A stretch of DNA of 64,000 nt from CALBPI01 sp942491885 (GTDB taxonomy: Bacteria > Pseudomonadota > Gammaproteobacteria > Steroidobacterales > Woeseiaceae), in the NCBI GenBank assembly GCA_942491885.1, contig CALOCQ010000008.1:62001-126000 (forward strand). The letters run 5' to 3'. The notes beneath the pieces are model-generated. The model made no database searches and was not told the DNA's origin. It worked only from the letters and a program-made list of their open reading frames with translations. The position numbers were made by a program, and so were the translations under genes. Positions 20,293 through 28,450 of this stretch are shown here, in pieces (positions within the stretch are counted from its first letter, which is position 1; every line of letters starts with the position of its first letter).

Positions 20293-21129
20293 ATGACCGA
20301 AATTGTTGTCACCGACGTCCAGGAAAACGTTGCCACCGTTACCCTGAATCGTCCCGAGAAATACAACGCCCTGAATCGCGCGATGTTCGATGCGATCAGT
20401 GAGGCGGGGCAGGCGCTGGCCAACCGCCAGGATGTCAGAGCCGTGGTTCTGACCGGTTCCGGTGGAAATTTTTGCGCGGGCATCGACATCAGCGGTTTTG
20501 GTCAGGCCGACGACCCTGTGGGCACGTTCGCCGGCGAGGCCTTCGCGCTGGTTGGCGAAAGCCCGGCAAATCGCTACCAACACCCGTCGTGGGTCTGGCA
20601 CGCACTGCCCATGCCCGTCATTGCCGCTATTGATGGCGTGTGCTTCGGCGGCGGAACGCAGATCGCGGCCGGTGCGGACATTCGCATTGCCTCACCCGAG
20701 GCGCGTTTCTCAATCATGGAGGTCAAGTGGGGCCTCGTGCCGGACATGGGTTTCACGCCGGTCATGCGCCACATCATGCGGCTCGATCACCTGAAAGAGT
20801 TGACCTACAGCGGGCGTATTCTGACGGCCGCTGAAGCGCTCGACTACGGCCTCATCAGCAAGACGGAAGACGACCCGCTAGCCGCTGCACAACGACTCGC
20901 GGGCGAAATTGCCGCCAAGTCCCCGGATGCAATCCGCGGCAGCAAGTACTTGCTCAATCACGCGATGTCGATGGATGCGTCTGCGGCGTTGCGCCTGGAG
21001 GCGTCCACGCAGCTCGCCGTGATGGGGCGCGCCAACCAGATGGAAGCGGTCATGGCCAACATGCAAAAGCGCGAGCCGGCGTTCAAGGATGCGGAATTCG
21101 AGCCAGCCAAAGATGCCGGTGAAGCCTAG
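20293..21129 (+). CDS. Enoyl-CoA hydratase/isomerase (crotonase family)
   Basis: 278-residue crotonase. The oxyanion-hole segments are NFCAGIDISGFG and DGVCFGGGTQIAAGADIRIA. In the active-site helix the usual second glutamate is replaced: MEVKWGLVPDMGF has Asp, as in dienoyl-CoA isomerase-like members, so hydratase activity on simple 2-enoyl-CoAs is not certain. ATG 20293 is preceded by AGGAGAA. The TAG stop overlaps the convergent OmpV-like stop on the other strand (CTAG at 21126-21129). Confidence 0.85.
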   Translation: MTEIVVTDVQENVATVTLNRPEKYNALNRAMFDAISEAGQALANRQDVRAVVLTGSGGNFCAGIDISGFGQADDPVGTFAGEAFALVGESPANRYQHPSWVWHALPMPVIAAIDGVCFGGGTQIAAGADIRIASPEARFSIMEVKWGLVPDMGFTPVMRHIMRLDHLKELTYSGRILTAAEALDYGLISKTEDDPLAAAQRLAGEIAAKSPDAIRGSKYLLNHAMSMDASAALRLEASTQLAVMGRANQMEAVMANMQKREPAFKDAEFEPAKDAGEA

Positions 21130-22040
21130 TTCGTTACCAGCTTTTTACTTTCGAATAATTTGAAGATCATGATGGCCGCAAAACTGACATCGTCAGTCGA
21201 GCGGAACAATGGTGAGTCTTCGTTGCTGGCGCCATGCAATGAGCGGTAGCTCAAGCCAACGGCCATGAAACTTGAGCGGGTACGGCGTTGCAGGCCAACG
21301 CCGAAACTGGTCTGCAGATAGCCACCCTTGGCCTCGTAGGCGGGTCGCGCTGCGGTGGCGAATTCGGGGGCAACTTCGTAGAAATAGCGATGTAGCGATT
21401 GCGTCGCCCAGGTTGGCGTGACGCTCACCGACCACTCATAGCGGCTGTCACCGAAGCTGCGCTCATACTCCAGTTGCGGGCTGAAGACGTAGCCGCGGTC
21501 GTTGAGCGTACCGTCGTCGAGCGAAAACGCGGCGCGCACCGGTAGTTCAAGCTTCAGTCGCTGATTATAGTCGTCAGGATCGCTCAGCGTGATCTCAAGC
21601 TCGGGTCCGAGTTCGAACCCGAAACCGAGATCCGGCATGCCCGCGCGGGCACCCACATCATCGCTTTCTGCATCGAACGACCCACTCAGGCTGACGTCAA
21701 ACTCAAGGCGGTCATTGCGAAAAAACCGGCCCGACGCCACATTGCCGTCTCCGATGCGCAGAAAGTCGCCCCGATAGATGAACAGCGGGATAGGCAGCGC
21801 CCGCGCGGTTGAGCCACTCGCGGACGGATAGTCGGGCGTCACCGCGCCGGCGACACCTGCGCCAACCTCCCACAGCGGCAGGCTGCACTCGCGCGCTTTG
21901 TCCGATAGCCAGGCGTTCGTGCATTTGGCGGGTTGCTTCTTGGCCTGTGCTTCATCGTCGGCCGCGGCAACCGGTGCAATCAGCGTCAGCAACAGTGCGG
22001 CAATGATTGAGGCTGGCGGGCGAGTGCTCAGGATGCTCAT
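21126..22040 (-). CDS. MipA/OmpV family outer-membrane protein
   Basis: 304-residue beta-barrel outer-membrane protein with an export signal (about 1-23, ending APVAAA). The family start of the mature domain, WEVGAGVAGAVTPDYPSA followed by PLFIYRGDFLRIG, is clear, and alternating amphipathic strands continue to the end. OmpV/MipA proteins act as scaffolds for murein synthases or as small-molecule porins; the role here is unknown. The ATG overlaps the stop of the TetR gene (ATGA), so the regulator and the porin are one transcript, which suggests that the porin admits a molecule sensed by the regulator. Confidence 0.85.
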   Translation of the reverse strand: MSILSTRPPASIIAALLLTLIAPVAAADDEAQAKKQPAKCTNAWLSDKARECSLPLWEVGAGVAGAVTPDYPSASGSTARALPIPLFIYRGDFLRIGDGNVASGRFFRNDRLEFDVSLSGSFDAESDDVGARAGMPDLGFGFELGPELEITLSDPDDYNQRLKLELPVRAAFSLDDGTLNDRGYVFSPQLEYERSFGDSRYEWSVSVTPTWATQSLHRYFYEVAPEFATAARPAYEAKGGYLQTSFGVGLQRRTRSSFMAVGLSYRSLHGASNEDSPLFRSTDDVSFAAIMIFKLFESKKLVTN

Positions 22041-22630
22041 GAGCGCGCGAGGCCTCGCATGAGAAAAGTCGGAAAGGTTCGGGTTGCCTGTTGCGCCGTT
22101 TCCGGTTCGCCATGAAACCATTTGGGAATCCAGTTAATGGCGCCCATGATGGCATTGCCGGTCATTCGGACATCGCATTCCACGATGCTGCCGTCGGCAA
22201 TGCCGAGCTCCAGAACCTCTTCAAACGACCGGCTGTGTGCGCGCGAGCGCGCCAGGATCTCGTCGCGATGCTGTGGCAGCAGCGACGGGATTTCGCTCAT
22301 GATGGCGATCGGGCCCTCTTCGCCGCAGTGCGCCTGCACATGCAGCTCCAGATAGCGACGCGCGATTTGTGCGCCATTGCCACCGTCAGCGCGTGCCTCA
22401 TCGAGCGTGCGTTGCCCGATATCCGCAGCCCGCATATAGCACTCATAAACAAGCTGCTGCTTGCCGTCGATGTAGTAGTAAATCGCCGCGTCGGTCAGCC
22501 CGAGCTGGTCAGCTACGTCCTTTAACGACGTGCCGCTGTAGCCCTTCTCGTTAAAACAGCGTGCCGCCGCGCGCAGCAATTGCTCGCGTTTGTTGTCGAA
22601 TGCGCGTGTTGCCTTACTCGCCGTTGCCAT
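22037..22630 (-). CDS. TetR/AcrR family transcriptional regulator
   Basis: 197 residues from ATG 22630. The N-terminal helix-turn-helix is classic: REQLLRAAARCFNEKGYSGTSLKDVADQLGLTDAAIYYYI. The C-terminal ligand/dimer domain resembles the FadR/KstR2-like acyl-CoA-responsive group (ARRYLELHVQAHCGEEGP). It is divergent from icmF across a 185-base region that contains a promoter overlapped by a perfect 7-bp inverted repeat, so it is a good candidate repressor of icmF and of its own operon with the OmpV-like gene. Confidence 0.88.
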   Translation of the reverse strand: MATASKATRAFDNKREQLLRAAARCFNEKGYSGTSLKDVADQLGLTDAAIYYYIDGKQQLVYECYMRAADIGQRTLDEARADGGNGAQIARRYLELHVQAHCGEEGPIAIMSEIPSLLPQHRDEILARSRAHSRSFEEVLELGIADGSIVECDVRMTGNAIMGAINWIPKWFHGEPETAQQATRTFPTFLMRGLARS

Positions 22631-22716
22631 AGTGTTGCGACCGGTTTGCCTGCCCGTAGGCCGCCAGAGTAGCAGTTCAAATCCCCGCAAGGTTAGCTCG
22701 CGCGAGCCCGAAGCCC

Positions 22717-22759
22717 TTGAAACTCATGGCTGAAACGCTTATTTTAATGACGATTAAAA
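22717..22759 (+). promoter_or_regulatory. icmF promoter with overlapping palindromic operator
   Basis: A -35 box TTGAAA (22717-22722), 17-base spacer and -10 box TATTTT (22740-22745). A perfect inverted repeat TTTTAAT-GACG-ATTAAAA (22742-22759) covers the -10 and the expected start of transcription. This AT-rich patch stands out in GC-rich surroundings. A second palindrome, GCTCGCGCGAGC, lies at 22696-22707. The divergent TetR product is the likely ligand-controlled repressor. Confidence 0.68.
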
Positions 22760-22815
22760 CTTTTTCCAGTCTGATCGCCAACCGTCCGGATGGCGACGCG
22801 CACGGGGGTGCACAC

Positions 22816-25800
22816 ATGAGCGCAGCGGAACACGAAGTTACTGACAGTCACGCCGGCAAGCCCGGCGTGCCGCTAAGGTTTGTCACCGCAGCATCGCTGT
22901 TCGACGGCCACGACGCTGCGATCAATATCATGCGCCGGCTGATTCAATCCAAAGGCGCCGAGGTTATTCATCTCGGACACAACCGCAGCGTCGCCGATGT
23001 CGTGCGCGCGGCGATTCAGGAAGATGCCGACGGCATCGCGATCAGCTCCTATCAGGGCGGTCACATGGAATACTTTCGCTACATGGTCGACATGCTGCGC
23101 GAGCAGGGTGCATCGCACGTCAAAGTATTCGGCGGCGGTGGCGGTACGATTACACCGGAAGAGATCCAGTCGCTGATGGGCTATGGCGTAGAGCGCATCT
23201 ACCACCCCAACGACGGTATGCAGCTTGGTCTGGACGAGATGATCAACGATTTGATTGCGCGCACTGTCGCCGGTCGCACCGAGCGCGACGCGGTGCAGCC
23301 TGATGTCAACGCGACGGCCGGAGATCCCGGCAAGGTCGCACGGATGATCTCGGCGATCGAACAGGACGACTTCGACGCTGACGAATTGGAACGACTGCGC
23401 AAGCAATGGCAAATGGCAAAAGGCGTGCCGGTGATCGGTATTACCGGCACCGGCGGCGCCGGCAAGTCCAGTGTGACCGATGAGTTATTGAACCGCTTCG
23501 CGCAATATTTTCCCGATCGACGCATTGCCGTCGTAGCGGTTGACCCGACCCGACGCCGCACCGGCGGCGCGCTGCTCGGCGATCGTATTCGCATGAATAC
23601 GTTGCGCGGTGAGCAGTTTTACATGCGCTCGATCGCGACCCGTCGTCAACATCTGGCGACCAGTGAAATGCTCGGCGATGCGGTCGCCTTTCTGAAGAGC
23701 GCGGCGTTCGATCTGATCGTTGTTGAAACGGCGGGAATTGGTCAAAGCGACAGCGAGATTGTCGATCTGGTCGATTTCTCGATGTACGTCATGACCTCAG
23801 ATTATGGCGCCGCCAGTCAGCTCGAAAAAATCGACATGCTGGATTTCGCCGATGTCATTGTGCTCAACAAATACGACAAGCGCGGTGCCGAAGATGCGTT
23901 GCGTGATATCCGCAAGCAGTGGAAGCGCAACCGGCTGCAGTTTCAGGCCAAGGACGATGAGGTGCCGGTTTATCCGACGATAGCGAGCCAGTTTAACGAC
24001 CCGGGCATCTCGCATATGTTCGCCCAGGTGTGCGAGCGCCTGACCGGCAAGCTCGGTCTGCCGGGTGAGCGATGGCAGGTGAAGCTCCCGGACGGCACTC
24101 GCGAGCCGCGCGCCACGGCATTGATCCCGGGCTCGCGGGTACGCTATCTCGCAGAAATCAGTGAGCAAGGTCGCAACATCAATGACACGATCAAACGCGA
24201 GGCGGCCGCTGCGCGCGAGGCACAGCATCTCTACGAGGCGCTGAAGTTGCTGGAAGATGCGTTGTTGCCGGCGCCATTGGAGCGTTATGCCGCGGATGCG
24301 TTGACCGATGCCGCCGATAAATCATTGATGGTATTGCGCCAGCGCTATCAGGAAGCTGTCGGTGCCGTCAGCGGTGAGGCGCGTGAGTTGCTTGAGCAAT
24401 GGCCGTCACGTCGCGATGGCGTGCGTTCAGAACGCTACAGCTACACGGTGCGTGGCAAGGAAATCACCGGCGATAATTATCGTAAAACGCTGAGCAATCA
24501 ACGGGTGCCGAAAATCGCCGCACCCGATTTCTCCGATTGGGGTGAGCAGCTCAAATTTCTGATGAAAGAAAACCTGCCGGGCAGCTACCCCTACACCGGT
24601 GGCGTTTATCCGTACCGGCGTGCCGGTGAAGACCCGATCCGGATGTTTGCCGGCGAAGGAACGCCGGAGCGCACCAACCGACGTTTCCACTTTCTGTCTG
24701 CCGGCCATGATGCCGCGCGCCTGTCGACCGCGTTCGATTCGGTGACACTGTACGGCGAAGACCCGCACGAGCGCCCGGATATATTCGGCAAGGTCGGCAA
24801 CTCGGGCGTTTCTATCGCCACCGTCGACGACATGAAGAAGCTCTATTCGGGCTTCGATCTGTGTGCGCCGTCGACATCGGTTTCGATGACCATCAACGGT
24901 CCCGCGCCAATGATCCTGGCGTTCTTCATGAACACCGCCATCGACCAGCAGATCGAACAACACCTCGATGCGGTGGACGGCTGGGATGCCGCCAACAAAC
25001 GTATCAAAGCGTGGTTCAAGGATCGCGCGCGTCCCGCCTATCAGGGCGATTTGCCACCCGGGCATGACCGCCTCGGTTTGCGTTTGCTCGGCGTTCCCGG
25101 CAGCGAAGTCGTCGATGCGAAGACCTATGCAGAGATAAAAGCGCGCACGTTGCAAAGCGTCCGCGGTACGGTGCAGGCGGATATCCTGAAGGAAGACCAG
25201 GCGCAGAATACCTGCATCTTCTCGACTGAATTCGCGATGAAAATGATGGGCGATGTTCAGCAGTATTTCATCGACCACAAGGTACGCAATTATTACAGCG
25301 TATCGATCAGCGGCTATCACATCGCCGAAGCCGGCGCGAACCCGATCAGCCAGTTGGCGTTTACGCTGTCGAATGGCTTCACGATCGTCGAATACTATCT
25401 GGCGCGTGGCATGGACATCGATGACTTCGCGCCAAACCTGTCGTTCTTTTTCTCCAATGGCATGGACCCGGAGTACGCGGTGATCGGTCGTGTTGCGCGA
25501 CGGATCTGGTCACGTGCGATGCGCGAGCGCTACGGCGCAAGTTCGCGCAGCCAGATGATGAAATATCACATCCAGACATCGGGCCGCAGCCTGCATGCAC
25601 AGGAAATCAGCTTCAACGATATCCGCACGACGCTGCAGGCACTGTATGCGTTGTTCGACAACTGCAACAGCCTGCACACCAATGCGTTCGATGAGGCGGT
25701 GACGACGCCGACAGAACAATCGGTGCGTCGCGCGGTGGCGATTCAGTTGATTATCAATCGCGAGATGGGCCTGAACTTTTGCGAGAACCCGTGGCAGGGT

Positions 25801-26265
25801 TCGTACGTCATCGACGAGCTGACCGACCTTGTCGAGGAAGCTGTGTATCAGGAGTTCGATCGCATTTCGGAACGCGGCGGCGTGCTGGGTGCCATGGATA
25901 CGATGTATCAGCGCGGCAAGATTCAGGACGAAAGCATGCACTACGAAAGCAAGAAGCACGATGGCAGCCTGCCGCTGATTGGCGTCAATACGTTCTTGCC
26001 GCCGGAAGGGCAGGAAGATGAGATTCATGAGCTCGAGTTAATTCGCTCGACCGATGATGAGAAGCATAGCCAGATTTCCTCGCTGCGACAGTTCCAGTCT
26101 AATAATTCGCAACACACCGACAAGGCGCTTGAGCGCCTGCAACAGGTGGCGCGTGAGCGCGGTAATGTCTTCGAGGCACTGGTGGATGTCGTGGAACATT
26201 GCTCGTTGGGGCAGATTTCCGCAGCCTTCTACCAGGTGGGCGGCGAGTACCGGCGCAACATGTAG
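22816..26265 (+). CDS. icmF: Fused isobutyryl-CoA mutase IcmF (B12-dependent)
   Basis: Coenzyme-B12 enzyme that interconverts isobutyryl-CoA and n-butyryl-CoA. Domains in order (1149 residues from ATG 22816): cobalamin-binding domain with DGHDAAIN (D30, H32) and GGGGGTITPEEI; a MeaB-like G-protein chaperone with Walker A GITGTGGAGKSS at 208-219 and the NKYDK specificity motif; a linker; and the TIM-barrel mutase domain from about residue 560, including PYTGGVYPYRRAGEDPIRMFAGEG. The fusion order distinguishes IcmF from methylmalonyl-CoA mutase. The frame is open from 22717, but a promoter occupies 22717-22745, so the start must be downstream; GGGGGTGCACAC precedes ATG 22816. Thioesterase and beta-oxidation genes follow. 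Confidence 0.94.
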   Translation: MSAAEHEVTDSHAGKPGVPLRFVTAASLFDGHDAAINIMRRLIQSKGAEVIHLGHNRSVADVVRAAIQEDADGIAISSYQGGHMEYFRYMVDMLREQGASHVKVFGGGGGTITPEEIQSLMGYGVERIYHPNDGMQLGLDEMINDLIARTVAGRTERDAVQPDVNATAGDPGKVARMISAIEQDDFDADELERLRKQWQMAKGVPVIGITGTGGAGKSSVTDELLNRFAQYFPDRRIAVVAVDPTRRRTGGALLGDRIRMNTLRGEQFYMRSIATRRQHLATSEMLGDAVAFLKSAAFDLIVVETAGIGQSDSEIVDLVDFSMYVMTSDYGAASQLEKIDMLDFADVIVLNKYDKRGAEDALRDIRKQWKRNRLQFQAKDDEVPVYPTIASQFNDPGISHMFAQVCERLTGKLGLPGERWQVKLPDGTREPRATALIPGSRVRYLAEISEQGRNINDTIKREAAAAREAQHLYEALKLLEDALLPAPLERYAADALTDAADKSLMVLRQRYQEAVGAVSGEARELLEQWPSRRDGVRSERYSYTVRGKEITGDNYRKTLSNQRVPKIAAPDFSDWGEQLKFLMKENLPGSYPYTGGVYPYRRAGEDPIRMFAGEGTPERTNRRFHFLSAGHDAARLSTAFDSVTLYGEDPHERPDIFGKVGNSGVSIATVDDMKKLYSGFDLCAPSTSVSMTINGPAPMILAFFMNTAIDQQIEQHLDAVDGWDAANKRIKAWFKDRARPAYQGDLPPGHDRLGLRLLGVPGSEVVDAKTYAEIKARTLQSVRGTVQADILKEDQAQNTCIFSTEFAMKMMGDVQQYFIDHKVRNYYSVSISGYHIAEAGANPISQLAFTLSNGFTIVEYYLARGMDIDDFAPNLSFFFSNGMDPEYAVIGRVARRIWSRAMRERYGASSRSQMMKYHIQTSGRSLHAQEISFNDIRTTLQALYALFDNCNSLHTNAFDEAVTTPTEQSVRRAVAIQLIINREMGLNFCENPWQGSYVIDELTDLVEEAVYQEFDRISERGGVLGAMDTMYQRGKIQDESMHYESKKHDGSLPLIGVNTFLPPEGQEDEIHELELIRSTDDEKHSQISSLRQFQSNNSQHTDKALERLQQVARERGNVFEALVDVVEHCSLGQISAAFYQVGGEYRRNM

Positions 26266-26315
26266 CTCCCGCCAGGGCTAGATCGCGGCGACCAGTCGCA
26301 ACCGAGTAAAACGCC

Positions 26316-27080
26316 ATGCAAGTTGAGCATCTTGAACCAGCACCTTTTCGACTGGCGTGACGAGGGCGCCTGACGCTCAATCGGCCTGACGCACTGAATG
26401 CCATCACGCCGCAAATGCTCGCGCTGCTCGATACCGCTCTGGCAGAGGCGGCATCACGGGCTGATTTGCGCGTGGTCATTATTACCGGTGCTGGCCGCGC
26501 ATTTTCTGCCGGCGTGGACCTCAAGGCGCTGGGCGGTGGCCGACCGATCGAGCAGGGCAAGGTCGGCGATATTCTCGACATACCCGCGTTCCAAGCGCTG
26601 GAGGCGTATCGAAAGCATGCCAAAGCCGGTTATTGCTAAAGTGAATGGGCATTGCTTTACCGGCGCATTGGAAATCGTGCTGGCCTGCGATCTTGTCTAT
26701 GCCGCCAAAGAAGCGAAGTTCGGCGATACGCATGCCAAGTGGGGGGTGCGGCCAACCTGGGGTATGACGCAGCGCCTGCCTCGCAAGGTCGGCGTCAGCA
26801 CGTGCGCGCGAGCTGGGTCTCACAGCGCGCACATTCAGCGCGGACGAGGCGCAGGGCTGGGGCTTGGTCAATGCGAGCTGTGCCGGCGGCGAACTCGATG
26901 CGTTGGTTGCTGCCCGCGTTGAGAGCATGCTCGGCAACAGCGCCGATGTATTGGCGGCCTACAAGGATTTGTGGCGACGCAGTTGCGTACCTGCCGCTGG
27001 CTGATGGGCTTGCGATCGAGGCTGACCAGGACTATGACATCGGCGACACCAATGAGCGGCTTGCGGAGTTTTTGTCATGA
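26316..27080 (+). pseudogene. Enoyl-CoA hydratase, reading frame broken several times
   Basis: Crotonase-family gene whose protein can be followed only by changing frame. It starts MQVEHLEPAPFRLA, meets an in-frame TGA at 26358, resumes in the same frame as RGRLTLNRPDALNAI and AFSAGVDLKALGG, shifts by an extra T near 26609 to reach MPKPVIAKVNGHCFTGALEIVLACDL, shifts again near 26800 and near 26990, and ends DGLAIEADQDYDIGDTNERLAEFLS. The last TGA overlaps the next ATG (ATGA), a normal coupled junction. Conservation on either side of each break suggests sequencing error rather than decay, but the sequence as given cannot be translated in one frame. Confidence 0.8.
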
Positions 27081-27583
27081 GCATGTCGTTGTCGCCGGCT
27101 GAGATGGGTATTCCCAATTACGAGGGCACCTATCTGGACTTTCTCGGATTCCGGGTCATTGCGGCGAAACCGGGTTTTGTGCGCATGCGCATGCCATTGG
27201 AAAAAATTCACACCAATACGCTGGCGATGGCGCATGGTGGCATCATCATGTCGATGCTGGACATCGCCAGCGCGTTTAGCGCCGCCGGCGCTGACCGCAA
27301 AAATCTTGTTTCAGTGACAATGACCCAGACCACCAGTTTCATCCGTGCGGTGACAGGGCCGGAGCTCATTGCCGAAGGCACGGTCGTGCGTCGCACCGGC
27401 CGCACGGCGTTTACTCAGGCTGTGATTCTGGACCCGTCCTTGTCCGATGTGCATGACGAACAAATCTGCGCCACCGCGCAGTGCACCTTCAAATTGCGTG
27501 AGCGCAACCGGTCACAAGGCGACTATTCCGACCGGTGCCGCACCGCTATGTGCGCGCGTCTGAGGTTGCCGGAATTCAGATGA
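27077..27583 (+). CDS. PaaI-type hotdog thioesterase
   Basis: 168-residue single-hotdog acyl-CoA thioesterase. The family signature is HTNTLAMAHGGIIMSMLDIASAFSA, followed by the strand pattern NLVSVTMTQTTSFIRAV and AEGTVVRRTGRTAFTQA. It starts inside the stop of the preceding crotonase (ATGA) and its stop overlaps the next ATG (27580) in the same way. The last 25 residues (from about RSQGDYS) do not look like the family, and the +1 frame there reads PHRYVRASEVAGIQMNIYF, so a frameshift near 27530 in this error-prone stretch is possible. Confidence 0.82.
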   Translation: MSMSLSPAEMGIPNYEGTYLDFLGFRVIAAKPGFVRMRMPLEKIHTNTLAMAHGGIIMSMLDIASAFSAAGADRKNLVSVTMTQTTSFIRAVTGPELIAEGTVVRRTGRTAFTQAVILDPSLSDVHDEQICATAQCTFKLRERNRSQGDYSDRCRTAMCARLRLPEFR

Positions 27584-28357
27584 ACATCTATTTTTGATCT
27601 GACCGGGCAGATTGCATTGGTCACCGGTGCCGGTACCGGATTGGGCCAGCAGTTTGCGGTGACTCTGGCCCAGGCGGGTGCGGATGTTGTATTGGCTGCA
27701 CGTCGTCAGGATAAGCTGGCCGAGACCGCGGCGATGATTGATGCGATTGACGGGCGCAGGTCTGTCTGCGTCGCGATGGATGTGACCGATCGCGTCAATC
27801 GGTGCAGGATGGCTTCAAGCGGCGATAGACGGGCTGGGTACACCGACGATTGTCATCAACAATGCCGGTATCTCGAGCGAGGCATTCGCGATCGATTCTA
27901 TGCCGGAAGACGACTTGACGCGGTCATCGATACCAACCTGAACGGTGTGTTCTGGGTCGCGCAGGCGGCGGGCAAGGCGATGATTGCCGGCACAGGCAGT
28001 GGTGGCAGTATCGTGAATATAGCGTCGATCCTGGGCCGTCGCGTCAGCTACATGCTGTCGGCGTATTCCGCCGCCAAGGCGGGCGTGATCAAGCTGACCG
28101 AATCGCTGGCGCTCGAGTGGGTGCGTCAGGGTATCCGTGTCAATGCCATCGCGCCCGGATTCTTTGTCACGGATATCAATCGCGAGTTTTTCGCAACGCC
28201 AAACAGCGAGAAACTGGTCAAGGGCATTCCAATGCGCCGGCCCGGCGAGCTTCACGAGCTATCGGGCGCGCTGATGCTGCTGGCCAGCGACGCGGGCGCG
28301 TACATGACCGGTTCAACAATCACCGTTGACGGCGGTCATACCTGTAATCCACTCTAG
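27580..28357 (+). pseudogene. SDR-family oxidoreductase, frame broken near start and middle
   Basis: Classical SDR. ATG 27580 gives MNIYF and then a stop; removing one T from the run at 27591-27595 continues as FDLTGQIALVTGAGTGLGQQ, the cofactor motif. A long open frame from 27617 to 28357 looks intact but is not: between about 27795 and 27910 the family sequence (PTIVINNAGIS ... SMPEDD) lies in another frame, so two compensating indels are present. The C-terminal half is normal, with YSAAKAGVIKL as the Y-x3-K active site, RVNAIAPGFF, and the tail TGSTITVDGGHT. It is the last gene of the icmF unit. Confidence 0.78.
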
Positions 28358-28450
28358 CGGCCGGCGTCGTAAACGTAGCCAATGCGGCCGGCTTGAGGTT
28401 AACGCTGCCCAGACGACAGGCACGGCTCGCTGCGAATGCCGCCGATGCCG

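Noticed and set aside
24427..25320. 297-codon minus-strand open frame inside icmF
   Set aside because: Antisense shadow of the mutase domain.
28358..28450. Terminator between the convergent SDR and P450 genes
   Set aside because: GCGGCCGGC occurs twice but forms no convincing stem with a T tract.
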